Below, piece after piece: positions 7,954-15,408 of a DNA stretch of 20,530 nucleotides. Within the stretch, counting starts at the first letter, position 1, and every line of letters starts with the position of its first letter. The position numbers and the translations under genes are program-made. Below the pieces are notes generated by a model. The model made no database searches, was not told the origin of the DNA, and saw only the letters and a program-made list of their open reading frames with translations. The stretch covers positions 1-20,530 of the forward strand of contig JBGOTP010000048.1 in the NCBI GenBank assembly GCA_041476545.1, read 5' to 3'. Source of the stretch: JBGOTP01 sp041476545. GTDB lineage: Bacteria > Acidobacteriota > Vicinamibacteria > Vicinamibacterales > CAVVIG01.

Positions 7954-7990
7954 GCGGGCGGCCGGGACGGCTCGGGGCAGCGACGTCGCC
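7954..7990 (+). repeat. R2 element fragment (5' end only)
   Basis: Bases 7954-7977 match 39-62 at 23 of 24 positions, the only change being A to C inside CGGACGGG. Similarity stops around 7990, where the terminator begins, so this is a truncated R2 copy. It sits 37 bases after the R1 copy and in the same orientation, which is the same R1-R2 order as at 18774-18267. Confidence 0.6.
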
Positions 7991-7994
7991 TCAC

Positions 7995-8026
7995 GAAAAA
8001 ACCCGCGCCACCTGGGTGACGCGGGT
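7995..8026 (-). terminator. rho-independent terminator of the PAL-like cluster
   Basis: Read on the minus strand: a 10-bp stem ACCCGCGTCA/TGGCGCGGGT with one T-G pair and a six-base loop, followed directly by six T residues. It lies 64 bases downstream of the last PAL-like gene and separates that cluster from the cytochrome c-PHM operon. Confidence 0.8.
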
Positions 8027-8050
8027 CTTGAGTTGTGCGCGATACGGGCT

Positions 8051-8086
8051 GGGCTGAAGCCCTGCGCTACGAGCTGCGCTACGAGC
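8051..8086. repeat. REP-like repeat, second copy
   Basis: GGGCTGAAGCCCTGCGCTAC (8051-8070) is the reverse complement, with two changes, of the start of the element at 5267. A partial direct repeat CTGCGCTACGAGC follows. It lies between the last PAL-like stop codon and the terminator. Confidence 0.6.
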
Positions 8087-8089
8087 GTT

Positions 8090-9292
8090 CTAGTTAGTCG
8101 ATCTCGCCGGCCAGACCGTTCCCTGTTCCTTGCCCTTTTCCACCATCTGCATGCCCCTCAGGTTGAAGCGCTGCAGACGACGGCCGTCGTAGGTTTCGGT
8201 CGTGTAGATGTTGCCCTTGGAGTCCACATCGATGCTGTGCACGGCGTAGAACTGGCCGGGTTGCTTGCCGCCCGTGCCAAAGCTCGTGAGAAGCTCCATC
8301 GAGACGCGATCCATGATCCACACTCTCTCGTCGTGGCCGTCGGCCACATACATGTACTTCTGCGCCGCGTCCCTGGAGAAGGCAATGTCCCACGTTGAAC
8401 CGTCGCCGAGCGTGTTCGGCGACACTCTGACTTCCTTGAGGAACTTGCCCTCGGTCGTAAACGACTGGATGCGGTCGTTCACGCGGTCGCAGACATACAC
8501 GACGCGGTCGTTCGACGCGATCGCGCAGTGGACCGGCGTCCGGAACTGCTGGATGAGTGGCGCGGTGGGCTCGTACCGGCCCGTGTTCGCGTCGTCTGGC
8601 TTGTTGCCGTACGCACCCCAGAACCGCTTCATCTTGCCGGTGTCTTCGTCGATGATGGCGACGCGCTTGTTGCCGTAACCGTCAGCGACGTAGATCTCGT
8701 TGGTCTTGACGTCCTCCCAGACCTTGGCGACTTTCCAGAAACGATCCTGGGCATTGCTATCAGCAGCCGGATAGTTTGCGCCGACCCGCAGCAGGAACTT
8801 TCCGTCCTTCGTGAACTTCAGCACCATGCCGTCGTCGCCGCCGTTGCCGCCGATCCACACGTTGCCCTTGTGGTCTACGGTGATGCCGTGGTTGGAGGAC
8901 GGCCACTTGTAGTCGTCGTTCTTCACCCACTCGATGCCGCCCCAGTGGCGCAGCAGGTTGCCCTTCTGGTCGAACTCGAGCACCGGTGGCGCCTTCGCGC
9001 AGCACATGCCGGCCTTGTCGTCGAGCGCCTGTTCGTTCGGCGAGAGCGAATCCGCGCGATGAATGATCCAGATGTGATCATCCGCGTCGACGCCCACGCC
9101 AATTGTCTGCCCCTGGTACCAGTGATTGGGCAGCGGTTTCGGGAACGCCGGATCTACTTCAAATCTCGGCACCTGGACCATGTCGCCTTTGGCCTGGGCC
9201 GAAGTCTTCTGCAACAGGCTCTGCCCGAAGCCGAGCACGACGAGCGTCGCAAGAAACGTTGCACCAATCAGAAAGTTACGCTTTCGGTTCAT
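8090..9292 (-). CDS. exported PAL-like NHL beta-propeller with full zinc triad (module member B2)
   Basis: 400 residues, signal peptide 1-33 (basic NRKR, hydrophobic core, TSAQA). NHL propeller. Compared by eye with the PAL domain of animal PAM, all main active-site positions are present: Arg79 in IIHRAD (rat R533), His135 in SSNHGITVD (H585), Tyr206 in ADGYGNKR (Y654), His255 in TPVHCAI (H690), Arg270 in CDRVNDRI (R706) and His352 in YAVHSIDVD (H786). The Asp787 calcium ligand is Ser. A vicinal Cys pair (97-98) precedes PPVLEFD and is shared with the three neighbours. Expected activity, if PAL-like: zinc-dependent cleavage of an alpha-hydroxyglycine (carbinolamide) group. It follows its His-less partner by 37 bases, with a GGAGG ribosome site. 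The alternative is a non-catalytic NHL protein, but the intact triad argues against that. Confidence 0.9.
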   Translation of the reverse strand: MNRKRNFLIGATFLATLVVLGFGQSLLQKTSAQAKGDMVQVPRFEVDPAFPKPLPNHWYQGQTIGVGVDADDHIWIIHRADSLSPNEQALDDKAGMCCAKAPPVLEFDQKGNLLRHWGGIEWVKNDDYKWPSSNHGITVDHKGNVWIGGNGGDDGMVLKFTKDGKFLLRVGANYPAADSNAQDRFWKVAKVWEDVKTNEIYVADGYGNKRVAIIDEDTGKMKRFWGAYGNKPDDANTGRYEPTAPLIQQFRTPVHCAIASNDRVVYVCDRVNDRIQSFTTEGKFLKEVRVSPNTLGDGSTWDIAFSRDAAQKYMYVADGHDERVWIMDRVSMELLTSFGTGGKQPGQFYAVHSIDVDSKGNIYTTETYDGRRLQRFNLRGMQMVEKGKEQGTVWPARSTN

Positions 9293-9329
9293 ACCGTTCC
9301 TCCACCTGCACCACGTAACAGGGGCACCA

Positions 9330-10772
9330 TTAGTTCAGCGGCTGGGCGGCGCCCAGGCCCTTGTGAATCCACTTCTGCACGCGCTTCCCATCGCTGTTCT
9401 CGCCCGTGTAGACGTTGCCCTTCGAGTCGACGGCCACGCTGGCCACGGCGTAGAACATCCCTGGATATCGGCCGCCGTCGCCAAAACGTGAGACGACCGT
9501 GAGCGAATCACGCTGCAGGACCCAGACGGTCTTGCTGACGCCGTCCGCCACGTACAGGAACTGTTGTTCGGGATCGGCGGAGAAGTTCACGTCCCAGACC
9601 GAGCCTTCAACCTTCGTGTTCTTGGCGATGACCATTTCCGTGACGAACGTGCCGTTTTTCTGGAACACCTGCACGCGGTCGCTCGCGCGGTCGCAGACGT
9701 ACACCTTGCCGTCCTTGGCAATCTTCACGCAAGTCACGTCGCGGAAGCCCTTGACCGGCGCCGCCGCCGGATCGTAGGGACCGGGGGCCGCGCCCGCGGT
9801 CTTCTCACCGGATCCGAACCAGTGACGTTTGTAGGCCCCGGTATTCGCATCGAATACGACGATGCGACGATTACCGGTATCGGCGACGTAGAGCTCGTTT
9901 GCGGCGTTGTCGATCGCGACGGCCGCCGGCCGGCTCAACGTCGTTTGACTATCGGGACCCTCGCTCTGACCCGGCTTGCCAATCTGCATGACGAACTGGC
10001 CGGTGGCCGTGAACTTCATCACATGCGCATCGCCCGGAACCGGAGAACCAGCCGGCGCGCCGCCGCGGCCACCCAGTGCCGCTGCTGGTGGGCCACCCGC
10101 GGGCGGTCCGCCTGCTGCCTGAGGTGCGCCGCCGGGAGCGGCTCCACGTGCGCCTGCTCCACCGCCTGCACCAGGTCCACCGGGAGCACCGCCGCCACGT
10201 GCGCCTCGGGCACCACCGCGACCGCCGGCCGCGTCAGGGGGCGCGGCCACAGTCGGTGCACCTGCAGCCGCTGGCGCTGCCGCGGGAGGAGCGCCGCGCC
10301 GGCCGCCGGCCGCTGGAGCGCCAGCCGCACCAATCCATACGTTGCCTTTGGCATCGACCGCGATCCCGGAGGCTGTCTGGGGCCACTGATAGCCGGCACC
10401 CGGTCCGCCCCAGCTGTTCAGGAGTTTTCCGGTGGCGTCGAATTCGAGCACCGGTGGAGCCCCATAGCAGCATTGGCTCGCCCATGGCGAGAGCGTCGGC
10501 CCCTTTTCGTTGCCCTGCAGAGAGTCCACGCCGCGATTCACTGTCCAGATGTGGTCCTGCGCATCGACGGTGACGCCGGTCACCGACCCCATCGCCCAAT
10601 GCTTCTCCACGGGGAATGGCTGCGGCCACAACGGATCAACCTCGAGCTTTGGCACCTGGGTATTGCCCGGCCCCTGAGCGCTCGCACGGCTCTCCAGGAA
10701 GACAAGGCCGGCGCCCGCTGCAATTAAGAGTGCGAGAGCTGCCGCACCACGAACATGACTCGTCCGCTTCAT
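9330..10772 (-). CDS. exported PAL-like NHL beta-propeller lacking the zinc ligands (module member A2)
   Basis: 480 residues, signal peptide 1-32 (ASAQ). Same propeller framework as its downstream partner, with Arg80 in VNRGVD, vicinal Cys101-102 before APPVLEFD, and CDRASDRV near 361. The metal and catalytic positions are replaced: His585 by Ser135 (QTASGIAVD), Tyr654 by Thr299 (ADTGNRR), His690 by Thr347 (RDVTCVK) and His786 by Ala444 (YAVASVAVD). It should therefore not be a PAL-type zinc lyase. The short Asn-Gly-Gly loop of the partner is expanded here to about 100 residues of Ala, Gly, Pro and Arg (149-247). It may be a scaffold, chaperone-like partner or binding subunit for the catalytic copy encoded next. 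AGGAGG ribosome site before the ATG. Confidence 0.9.
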   Translation of the reverse strand: MKRTSHVRGAAALALLIAAGAGLVFLESRASAQGPGNTQVPKLEVDPLWPQPFPVEKHWAMGSVTGVTVDAQDHIWTVNRGVDSLQGNEKGPTLSPWASQCCYGAPPVLEFDATGKLLNSWGGPGAGYQWPQTASGIAVDAKGNVWIGAAGAPAAGGRRGAPPAAAPAAAGAPTVAAPPDAAGGRGGARGARGGGAPGGPGAGGGAGARGAAPGGAPQAAGGPPAGGPPAAALGGRGGAPAGSPVPGDAHVMKFTATGQFVMQIGKPGQSEGPDSQTTLSRPAAVAIDNAANELYVADTGNRRIVVFDANTGAYKRHWFGSGEKTAGAAPGPYDPAAAPVKGFRDVTCVKIAKDGKVYVCDRASDRVQVFQKNGTFVTEMVIAKNTKVEGSVWDVNFSADPEQQFLYVADGVSKTVWVLQRDSLTVVSRFGDGGRYPGMFYAVASVAVDSKGNVYTGENSDGKRVQKWIHKGLGAAQPLN

Positions 10773-10828
10773 ACCGTTTTCCTCCTGTCCTGAACGCGCC
10801 TCGCGCCCAGGTGGATGACAAGCGGCTC

Positions 10829-10834
10829 AGTATA
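10829..10834 (-). promoter_or_regulatory. candidate -10 box (TATACT) upstream of module A2
   Basis: On the minus strand, GGCGTATACTGAGCC places TATACT 57 bases upstream of the ATG at 10772. The same hexamer occurs at exactly the same distance before the other A gene (13857-13862). No convincing -35 box is visible. Confidence 0.4.
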
Positions 10835-10902
10835 CGCCAACCAGCGCGCGCGGGTGTCGTGAATGTCGGGACAGCGTGGAGGGACAAATCGTGCGCGCGA
10901 GA

Positions 10903-10963
10903 CAGGGCCAAGGGCTGAGAGCTTTTGCCCTCTTGCCCTTAGCCCTTTGCCCTTTGCCCTGGC
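10903..10963. repeat. GGGCAAA short tandem repeat with hairpin
   Basis: On the minus strand, consecutive AGGGCAAAGGGCAAAGGGCT units lie just downstream of the stop codon at 10972. AGGGC-AGGGCT (10904-10916) is complementary to AGCCCT-GCCCT (10941-10953), so the array can form a hairpin that might attenuate read-through between the two modules. Confidence 0.5.
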
Positions 10964-10971
10964 GTGGTTCT

Positions 10972-12162
10972 TTAGTTGCTAGACGGCCAGACGGCGCCCT
11001 GTTCCTTCTTGGTGACCGGGGCCAGTCCTTTGTAGGTGAACTTCTGCACGCGCCGCCCCTGATACGTTTCGGTCGTATAGAGGTTGCCCTTCGAGTCGAG
11101 GGCGATGCTGTGCAGCGAGTACCACTGACCGGGGTAGTGACCGCCGGTGCCAAAATTCGTCAACTCGACGAGCGACTTGCGATCGTAGATGTGGACCTTC
11201 TGATTCCGGCCGTCCGCCAGGAACATGTACTTCTGCTCCGGATCTTTCGAGAAGTCGACATCCCATGTCGAGCCGTCGCCTTTCGACTCCGGCATGACCT
11301 GAATCTCGGTCACGTAGGTCCCATCGAGACGGAAGACCTGCACGCGGTCGTTGGTTCGATCGCAGACGTAGACGAGACCATCGTTTGACGGCTCCGCGCA
11401 GTGCACGGGACCACGGAACTGCTTCGCGAGCGCACCACCTGGCGTATACGGTCCCATCACAGTCACCGTGGCGGCGGCATCATCCGGCCTGTTGCCGTAC
11501 GCGCCCCAGTACCGTTTGAACTTGCCTGTGTCGGCGTCGACAACGGCCACGCGCTTGTTGCCGTAGCCGTCGGCCACGAACACTTCGTTGGTCTTTGGAT
11601 AGATGTGGATCTTGGCCACCATGTAGAAGTGATCAGTGGCGTTGCTGTCTTGGGCAACGCCCTTCTTCCCGACCTGCATGATGAACTTGCCGTCTTGCGT
11701 GAACTTCAGGATGTGACCGTCTCCGCCACCGTTTCCGCCAATCCAGACATTTCCTTTGTAGTCAATCCAGATGCCATGGTTCGATGACGGCCACTGATAG
11801 CCGGGACCATCCTTGCCGCCCCAATGACGGAGGAGCGTGCCGGCCTGATCGAACTCCATGATGGGATCCCCGGCCGTGCAGCACAGGCCGGTCTTGTTCG
11901 TGCCGGCGTCTTCGATGGCATCGGGATTCGCGCGATGCACAATCCAGACGTGATCCTTGGCGTCAACCGACACGCCGATCGTCTGCCCCAACTGCCAGTT
12001 GTTCGGGAGCGTCTTGGGCCAGGTCGGATCGACTTCGAACCGCGGCGCCATCACCGTACCTTGAGCAGCCTGGGCTTCCGCTCTCGCGAACAGACCCTGG
12101 CCGATGCCAAGCCCGGCGATGACGACGAGAAACCCCGCACCAATCAACAGATTCCGTTTCAT
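10972..12162 (-). CDS. exported PAL-like NHL beta-propeller with full zinc triad (module member B1)
   Basis: 396 residues with a signal peptide (1-31, basic MKR then a hydrophobic stretch). Close paralogue of the 8090-9292 protein. All PAL-type positions are present: Arg77 (IVHRAN), His129 (SSNHGIWID), Tyr200 (ADGYGNKR), His254 (GPVHCAE), Arg269 (CDRTNDRV) and His351 (YSLHSIALD). Vicinal Cys94-95 precede DPIMEFD. It starts 18 bases after the stop of the A1 gene with a GAGGAG ribosome site, so A1 and B1 form one transcript. It differs from B2 mainly in loops, for example a longer loop around 230-245 and the WGGKDGPGYQW segment. Both B copies keep the same catalytic residues, suggesting continuing selection on activity, perhaps with different substrates. 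Confidence 0.9.
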   Translation of the reverse strand: MKRNLLIGAGFLVVIAGLGIGQGLFARAEAQAAQGTVMAPRFEVDPTWPKTLPNNWQLGQTIGVSVDAKDHVWIVHRANPDAIEDAGTNKTGLCCTAGDPIMEFDQAGTLLRHWGGKDGPGYQWPSSNHGIWIDYKGNVWIGGNGGGDGHILKFTQDGKFIMQVGKKGVAQDSNATDHFYMVAKIHIYPKTNEVFVADGYGNKRVAVVDADTGKFKRYWGAYGNRPDDAAATVTVMGPYTPGGALAKQFRGPVHCAEPSNDGLVYVCDRTNDRVQVFRLDGTYVTEIQVMPESKGDGSTWDVDFSKDPEQKYMFLADGRNQKVHIYDRKSLVELTNFGTGGHYPGQWYSLHSIALDSKGNLYTTETYQGRRVQKFTYKGLAPVTKKEQGAVWPSSN

Positions 12163-12180
12163 ATGGTTATCTCCTCGAGC

Positions 12181-13800
12181 CTATTTCGCGGCCGGCGCCG
12201 CGGCCTCAGGCGCCGCTGCCGCCGCCATCGCCGTCACAAATTTCTGGACACGTTTCGCGTGATGCTGCTCGCCGGTATAGAGCGTGCCATGCGAATCGAC
12301 GGCCACGCTGCCGGGAGCCAGGAACCGCCCCGACTGACGACCGCCGCCGCCGATGATCCCCACCTGCGCGAGCGTATCGCGACGCAGGACGAGCACGCGG
12401 TCGTTGTGGCCATCCGCGACAAAGAGGTAGCGCTGCCCCGCGTCGCTCGAGAACGCCACATCCCAGACAGAACCCGAGGAGTTCAGCGTGAGCGAACCGA
12501 TCGTCGCGGTGGCGCCCTTGGTGTCCTTCTCGATGATCATCTCCTTCACGTAGGAGCCGTCCTTCCGGAACACCTGAATGCGGTTGCTGGTGCGGTCGCA
12601 GACATACACCAAGCCGTCCTTGGCAATCTTCACGCAGGTCGGATCGCGGAACTGCTTGGAGACGGGCGCATTCGGATCGTAGGGACCGGCCCCGGCGGCG
12701 GTCAGCGCTTCACCAGACCCGCCCCACTGACGTTTGAAGGCGCCGGTGTTCGAGTCGAAGACGATGATGCGGTGGTTACCGCTGTCGGCGATGTACACCT
12801 CGTTGAACGCTTCGTCGAGTCCGATGCCGGCCGGCCGATTGAGGAGCGACGTGCTGCTCCCGGGCTCGCCCGGTTTGCCGAGCTGCAGGATGAACGTCCC
12901 GACGCGTGAGTACTTCGTCACGTGCGCGTCCGCAACGACCGGTGCAGCCGGGGCTGCTGCCGCGCCGCGGCCACGTCCTGCCGCGGCATCCTGTGGAGCC
13001 GCCGCCGCAACGGGAGCTGCCGCCGGAGCCGCGGCTGGAGCCGCACCATCGGCCGCCGCCGGCGCCGCGCCTCGAGCACCTCGACCGCCACGTCCGCCCG
13101 CGGGAGCCGCGCCACCTGGAGCCGGAGCTGCGCCACCCGGCGCAGGAGCCGCACCTGGCGCGGCGCCTCGTCCGCGAGCGCCCGCCGCCGGCGCCGCACC
13201 ATCAGCCGCCGCCGCGGGTGCCGCGCCTCGGGCGCCGCGACCACCACCTGCAGCCGCCGGTTCGAGGCCATACGCGGCGATCCACACGTCGCCCTTGCTG
13301 TCCACCGCGATCCCGCCGGTGTACTGCGGCCACGGGAAGCCGAGACCGGGCCCGCCCCAACTGGAGAGCACGGTGCCGGCCTGATCGAATTCAAGCACCG
13401 ACGGCGCCGCCACGCAGCACACGCTCGACGTCGGCGGGTTGGCCATCATGCCCTTCTCGTTGGCCTCGAGCGTGTCCGCGCCGCGATGGACGACCCACAC
13501 GTGATCGCGCGAATCCACAGCGACACCGCTGATACTGCCGAAGACCCAATGGTTCGGCAGCGGTTTGGGCCAGAGCGGCGAGACACGATAGTTGGGCACA
13601 CCGGCCGCCGCCGTTCCCGCGCTCCGACCCGCCGGAGCAGGCGTGGCTGGTGCGGCCGCGCGACCCTGCGCCGGCGCGGCAGCCCGCCCCCGCGTGGCGG
13701 CCGCCTGGGCGCTCACCGTTCTCTCGAGCGCGCTGATTCCGAACCCGAGCGCCGTCAACACTGCAAGCGACGTCGCGCCCAAACAAAGCACACGCTTCAT
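12181..13800 (-). CDS. exported PAL-like NHL beta-propeller lacking the zinc ligands (module member A1)
   Basis: 539 residues, signal peptide about 1-33 (VSAQA), then an Ala/Pro/Arg linker to about 68. Propeller framework as in A2: Arg106 in VVHRGAD, vicinal Cys128-129, CDRTSNRI. The zinc ligands are lost: His585 is Gly162 (QYTGGIAVD), Tyr654 is Ser (ADSGNHR), His690 is Thr (RDPTCVK) and His786 is Gly (LAPGSVAVD). A disordered Ala/Gly/Pro/Arg insert of about 110 residues (roughly 180-292) sits at the same blade loop as in A2 and contains RGG-like units. The C-terminus is an Ala-rich tail. It is the first gene of the four-gene cluster, with an AGGAG ribosome site and a TATACT box 57 bases upstream. 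Likely a non-catalytic partner of the adjacent B1 protein. Confidence 0.9.
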   Translation of the reverse strand: MKRVLCLGATSLAVLTALGFGISALERTVSAQAAATRGRAAAPAQGRAAAPATPAPAGRSAGTAAAGVPNYRVSPLWPKPLPNHWVFGSISGVAVDSRDHVWVVHRGADTLEANEKGMMANPPTSSVCCVAAPSVLEFDQAGTVLSSWGGPGLGFPWPQYTGGIAVDSKGDVWIAAYGLEPAAAGGGRGARGAAPAAAADGAAPAAGARGRGAAPGAAPAPGGAAPAPGGAAPAGGRGGRGARGAAPAAADGAAPAAAPAAAPVAAAAPQDAAAGRGRGAAAAPAAPVVADAHVTKYSRVGTFILQLGKPGEPGSSTSLLNRPAGIGLDEAFNEVYIADSGNHRIIVFDSNTGAFKRQWGGSGEALTAAGAGPYDPNAPVSKQFRDPTCVKIAKDGLVYVCDRTSNRIQVFRKDGSYVKEMIIEKDTKGATATIGSLTLNSSGSVWDVAFSSDAGQRYLFVADGHNDRVLVLRRDTLAQVGIIGGGGRQSGRFLAPGSVAVDSHGTLYTGEQHHAKRVQKFVTAMAAAAAPEAAAPAAK

Positions 13801-13856
13801 ACGCGCTCCTCTCTCTCCATGTCCGTTGGTGCCCGTACAGATCTTTTGGCGGGCAT

Positions 13857-13862
13857 AGTATA
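13857..13862 (-). promoter_or_regulatory. candidate -10 box (TATACT) upstream of module A1
   Basis: On the minus strand, CGTATGTATACTATG places TATACT 57 bases before the ATG at 13800. The region where a -35 box would lie is inside the 9-bp GGTTCACAA array, so no standard -35 is seen. Confidence 0.45.
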
Positions 13863-13872
13863 CATACGAAAT

Positions 13873-13917
13873 GGTTCACAAGGTTCACAAGGTTCACGGG
13901 GTTCGCCGGGTTCACGA
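13873..13917 (-). repeat. 9-bp tandem array, five units (inverted copy)
   Basis: Five units of GGTTCACAA/GGTTCACGG/GGTTCGCCG type on the plus strand, equal to GTGAACC-type units on the minus strand. They are inverted relative to the nine-unit array at 13993-14073, so the divergent intergenic region could fold back on itself. Confidence 0.75.
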
Positions 13918-13992
13918 AGCTCGCTTGCCGATCCGGCTCGCCATGCGCACGAGCCATACATCCTGTTATTCTTCTTTGCTTTAGCAGAACCT

Positions 13993-14073
13993 GTGAACCT
14001 CGTGAACCTGCTGAACCCCTTGAACCCTGTGAACCCTGTGAACCCCGTGAACCCCGTGAACCCCGTGAACCCA
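13993..14073 (+). repeat. 9-bp tandem array, nine units (GTGAACCCC)
   Basis: Nine consecutive GTGAACCCC-like units; the last, GTGAACCCA, supplies the likely start codon of the HupE/UreJ_2-type gene. Because the unit is 9 bp, changes in copy number would keep the reading frame and only add Val-Asn-Pro tripeptides. Confidence 0.85.
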
Positions 14074-15405
14074 GTAAGGCGCCTGGCCGCGCTGCTCCTG
14101 TTGGTCGCGCTCGGCGTCAGCCTGTCCGCGGGGCTTTCGGCCCACGACATTCCCGCGGACACGACCGTGCGCGCCTTCATCAAACCGCACGGCAAACAGC
14201 TCCACTTTCTGGTCCGCGTGCAGATGGCCTCGATCAACGACATCGACTGGCCGGTACACAGGGCCGACGGCACCGTCGACCTCGCGCGCGTTGAGCCGTT
14301 CCTGCGCGACGCCAGCACGTTGTGGATTGCCGACTACGTCGACATGTACGAGGCCGGCACGAAGCTCCCGTACCCCACGCTGACCGCGGTGCGTCTGTCG
14401 AACGAAGGCGACCCATCGTTCGCGAGTTACGACGACGCACTGGCCCACGTCACCGGCCCGCGACTGCCCCAAGACTCCCGGCTCATGCCGACGCAGGGCG
14501 CGCTCGACGTCCTGTTCGACTATCCGATTCAATCGGACCAGTCGCGCTTCTCCTTCCATCCCCGATGGGACCGCTTCGGTCTGCGCGTCGTTACCGTCCT
14601 CCGTTTCCTGCCGCCCAGCCGCGATGTCCGCGCATTCGAGTACGAGGGCGGCAATATCGGGCGCGTCACGCTCGACCCCGAGTGGTACGAAGCCGCCTCC
14701 TCGTTCGTGCAGACGGGCGTCCGTCACATCCTCGACGGCCCCGACCATCTGCTGTTTCTCCTCTGCCTCGTCATTCCGCTCCGCCGCTTCCGCGCGCTCA
14801 TTCCCGTCATCAGCGCTTTCACCATCGCGCACTCGGTTACGCTCATCGCGTCCATCTACGACATGGCGCCCGGCGCGTCGTGGTTCCCGCCGCTCATCGA
14901 TACGCTCGTCGCCATGTCGATCATGTACATGGCGCTCGAGAACATCATCGTGGCCGCGCCCCGGCGCCGGTGGGTGATGGCGTTCGGCTTCGGCCTCGTG
15001 CACGGGTTCGGATTCGCGTTCGCGCTGCGCCAGTCGGTGCAGTTCGCCGGCGCGCATCTGCTGACGTCGCTTCTGTCGTTCAACCTCGGCCTGGAGATCG
15101 GACAGATCGCCATGCTCGCGCTGATGGTGCCAGCGCTCCACCTGTTGTTTCGCTTCGTGGCGCCGGAGCGCGCGGGGACGATCGTCCTGTCTGGGCTGGC
15201 GGCGCACACAGCCTGGCACTGGACGCTGGATCGCTACACCACACTAGCCCGCTTCCGATTCGAGCGGCCGCAGTTGGACGCCGCGTTCCTCGCGAACCTC
15301 ATGCGATGGCTGATGGTGATGGTCGCGCTGGCGTTCGTCCTGTGGCTCATCAGCGTGCTAAGGCAGAGTCGTCAGCGAAGAACGGTGACGGAACAGAAAA
15401 TGTGA
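14065..15405 (+). CDS. HupE/UreJ_2-family membrane protein with exported N-terminal domain
   Basis: 446 residues from the GTG at 14065, chosen because it gives a textbook signal peptide (NPVRR, hydrophobic LAALLLLVALGVSLSAG, then LSAHD). Earlier in-frame GTGs and an ATG at 13819 would add repeat-encoded Asn-Pro-Val residues. Residues about 26-220 form an extracytoplasmic domain. The C-terminal half has about seven membrane helices with the family marks: GVRHILDGPDHLLFLLCLV, AFTIAHSVTL, ALENIIVA, LVHGFGFAFAL and FNLGLEIGQ. HupE/UreJ relatives are thought to move nickel, but this two-domain subfamily is uncharacterised, and its His-rich motifs could bind another metal such as copper. It is divergent from the PAL-like cluster, and its stop is 3 bases from the stop of the cytochrome c-PHM-TPR gene. 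Confidence 0.85.
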   Translation: MNPVRRLAALLLLVALGVSLSAGLSAHDIPADTTVRAFIKPHGKQLHFLVRVQMASINDIDWPVHRADGTVDLARVEPFLRDASTLWIADYVDMYEAGTKLPYPTLTAVRLSNEGDPSFASYDDALAHVTGPRLPQDSRLMPTQGALDVLFDYPIQSDQSRFSFHPRWDRFGLRVVTVLRFLPPSRDVRAFEYEGGNIGRVTLDPEWYEAASSFVQTGVRHILDGPDHLLFLLCLVIPLRRFRALIPVISAFTIAHSVTLIASIYDMAPGASWFPPLIDTLVAMSIMYMALENIIVAAPRRRWVMAFGFGLVHGFGFAFALRQSVQFAGAHLLTSLLSFNLGLEIGQIAMLALMVPALHLLFRFVAPERAGTIVLSGLAAHTAWHWTLDRYTTLARFRFERPQLDAAFLANLMRWLMVMVALAFVLWLISVLRQSRQRRTVTEQKM

Positions 15406-15408
15406 GGA

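Noticed and set aside
7668..8057. Plus-strand 129-codon ORF
   Set aside because: It runs through the nested palindrome, the terminator and the REP-like repeat and cannot be a conserved protein.
12922..13992. Long plus-strand open frame opposite the A1 gene, continuing into the HupE/UreJ_2 gene
   Set aside because: It is the antisense of the Ala/Gly/Pro insert and of the propeller coding sequence; the GC-rich low-complexity codons remove stops. Only the part after the signal peptide start at 14065 is real.
13873..14073. CRISPR-like array between divergent genes
   Set aside because: The units are 9 bp, contiguous and without spacers; this is a simple tandem repeat, and no cas genes are present.
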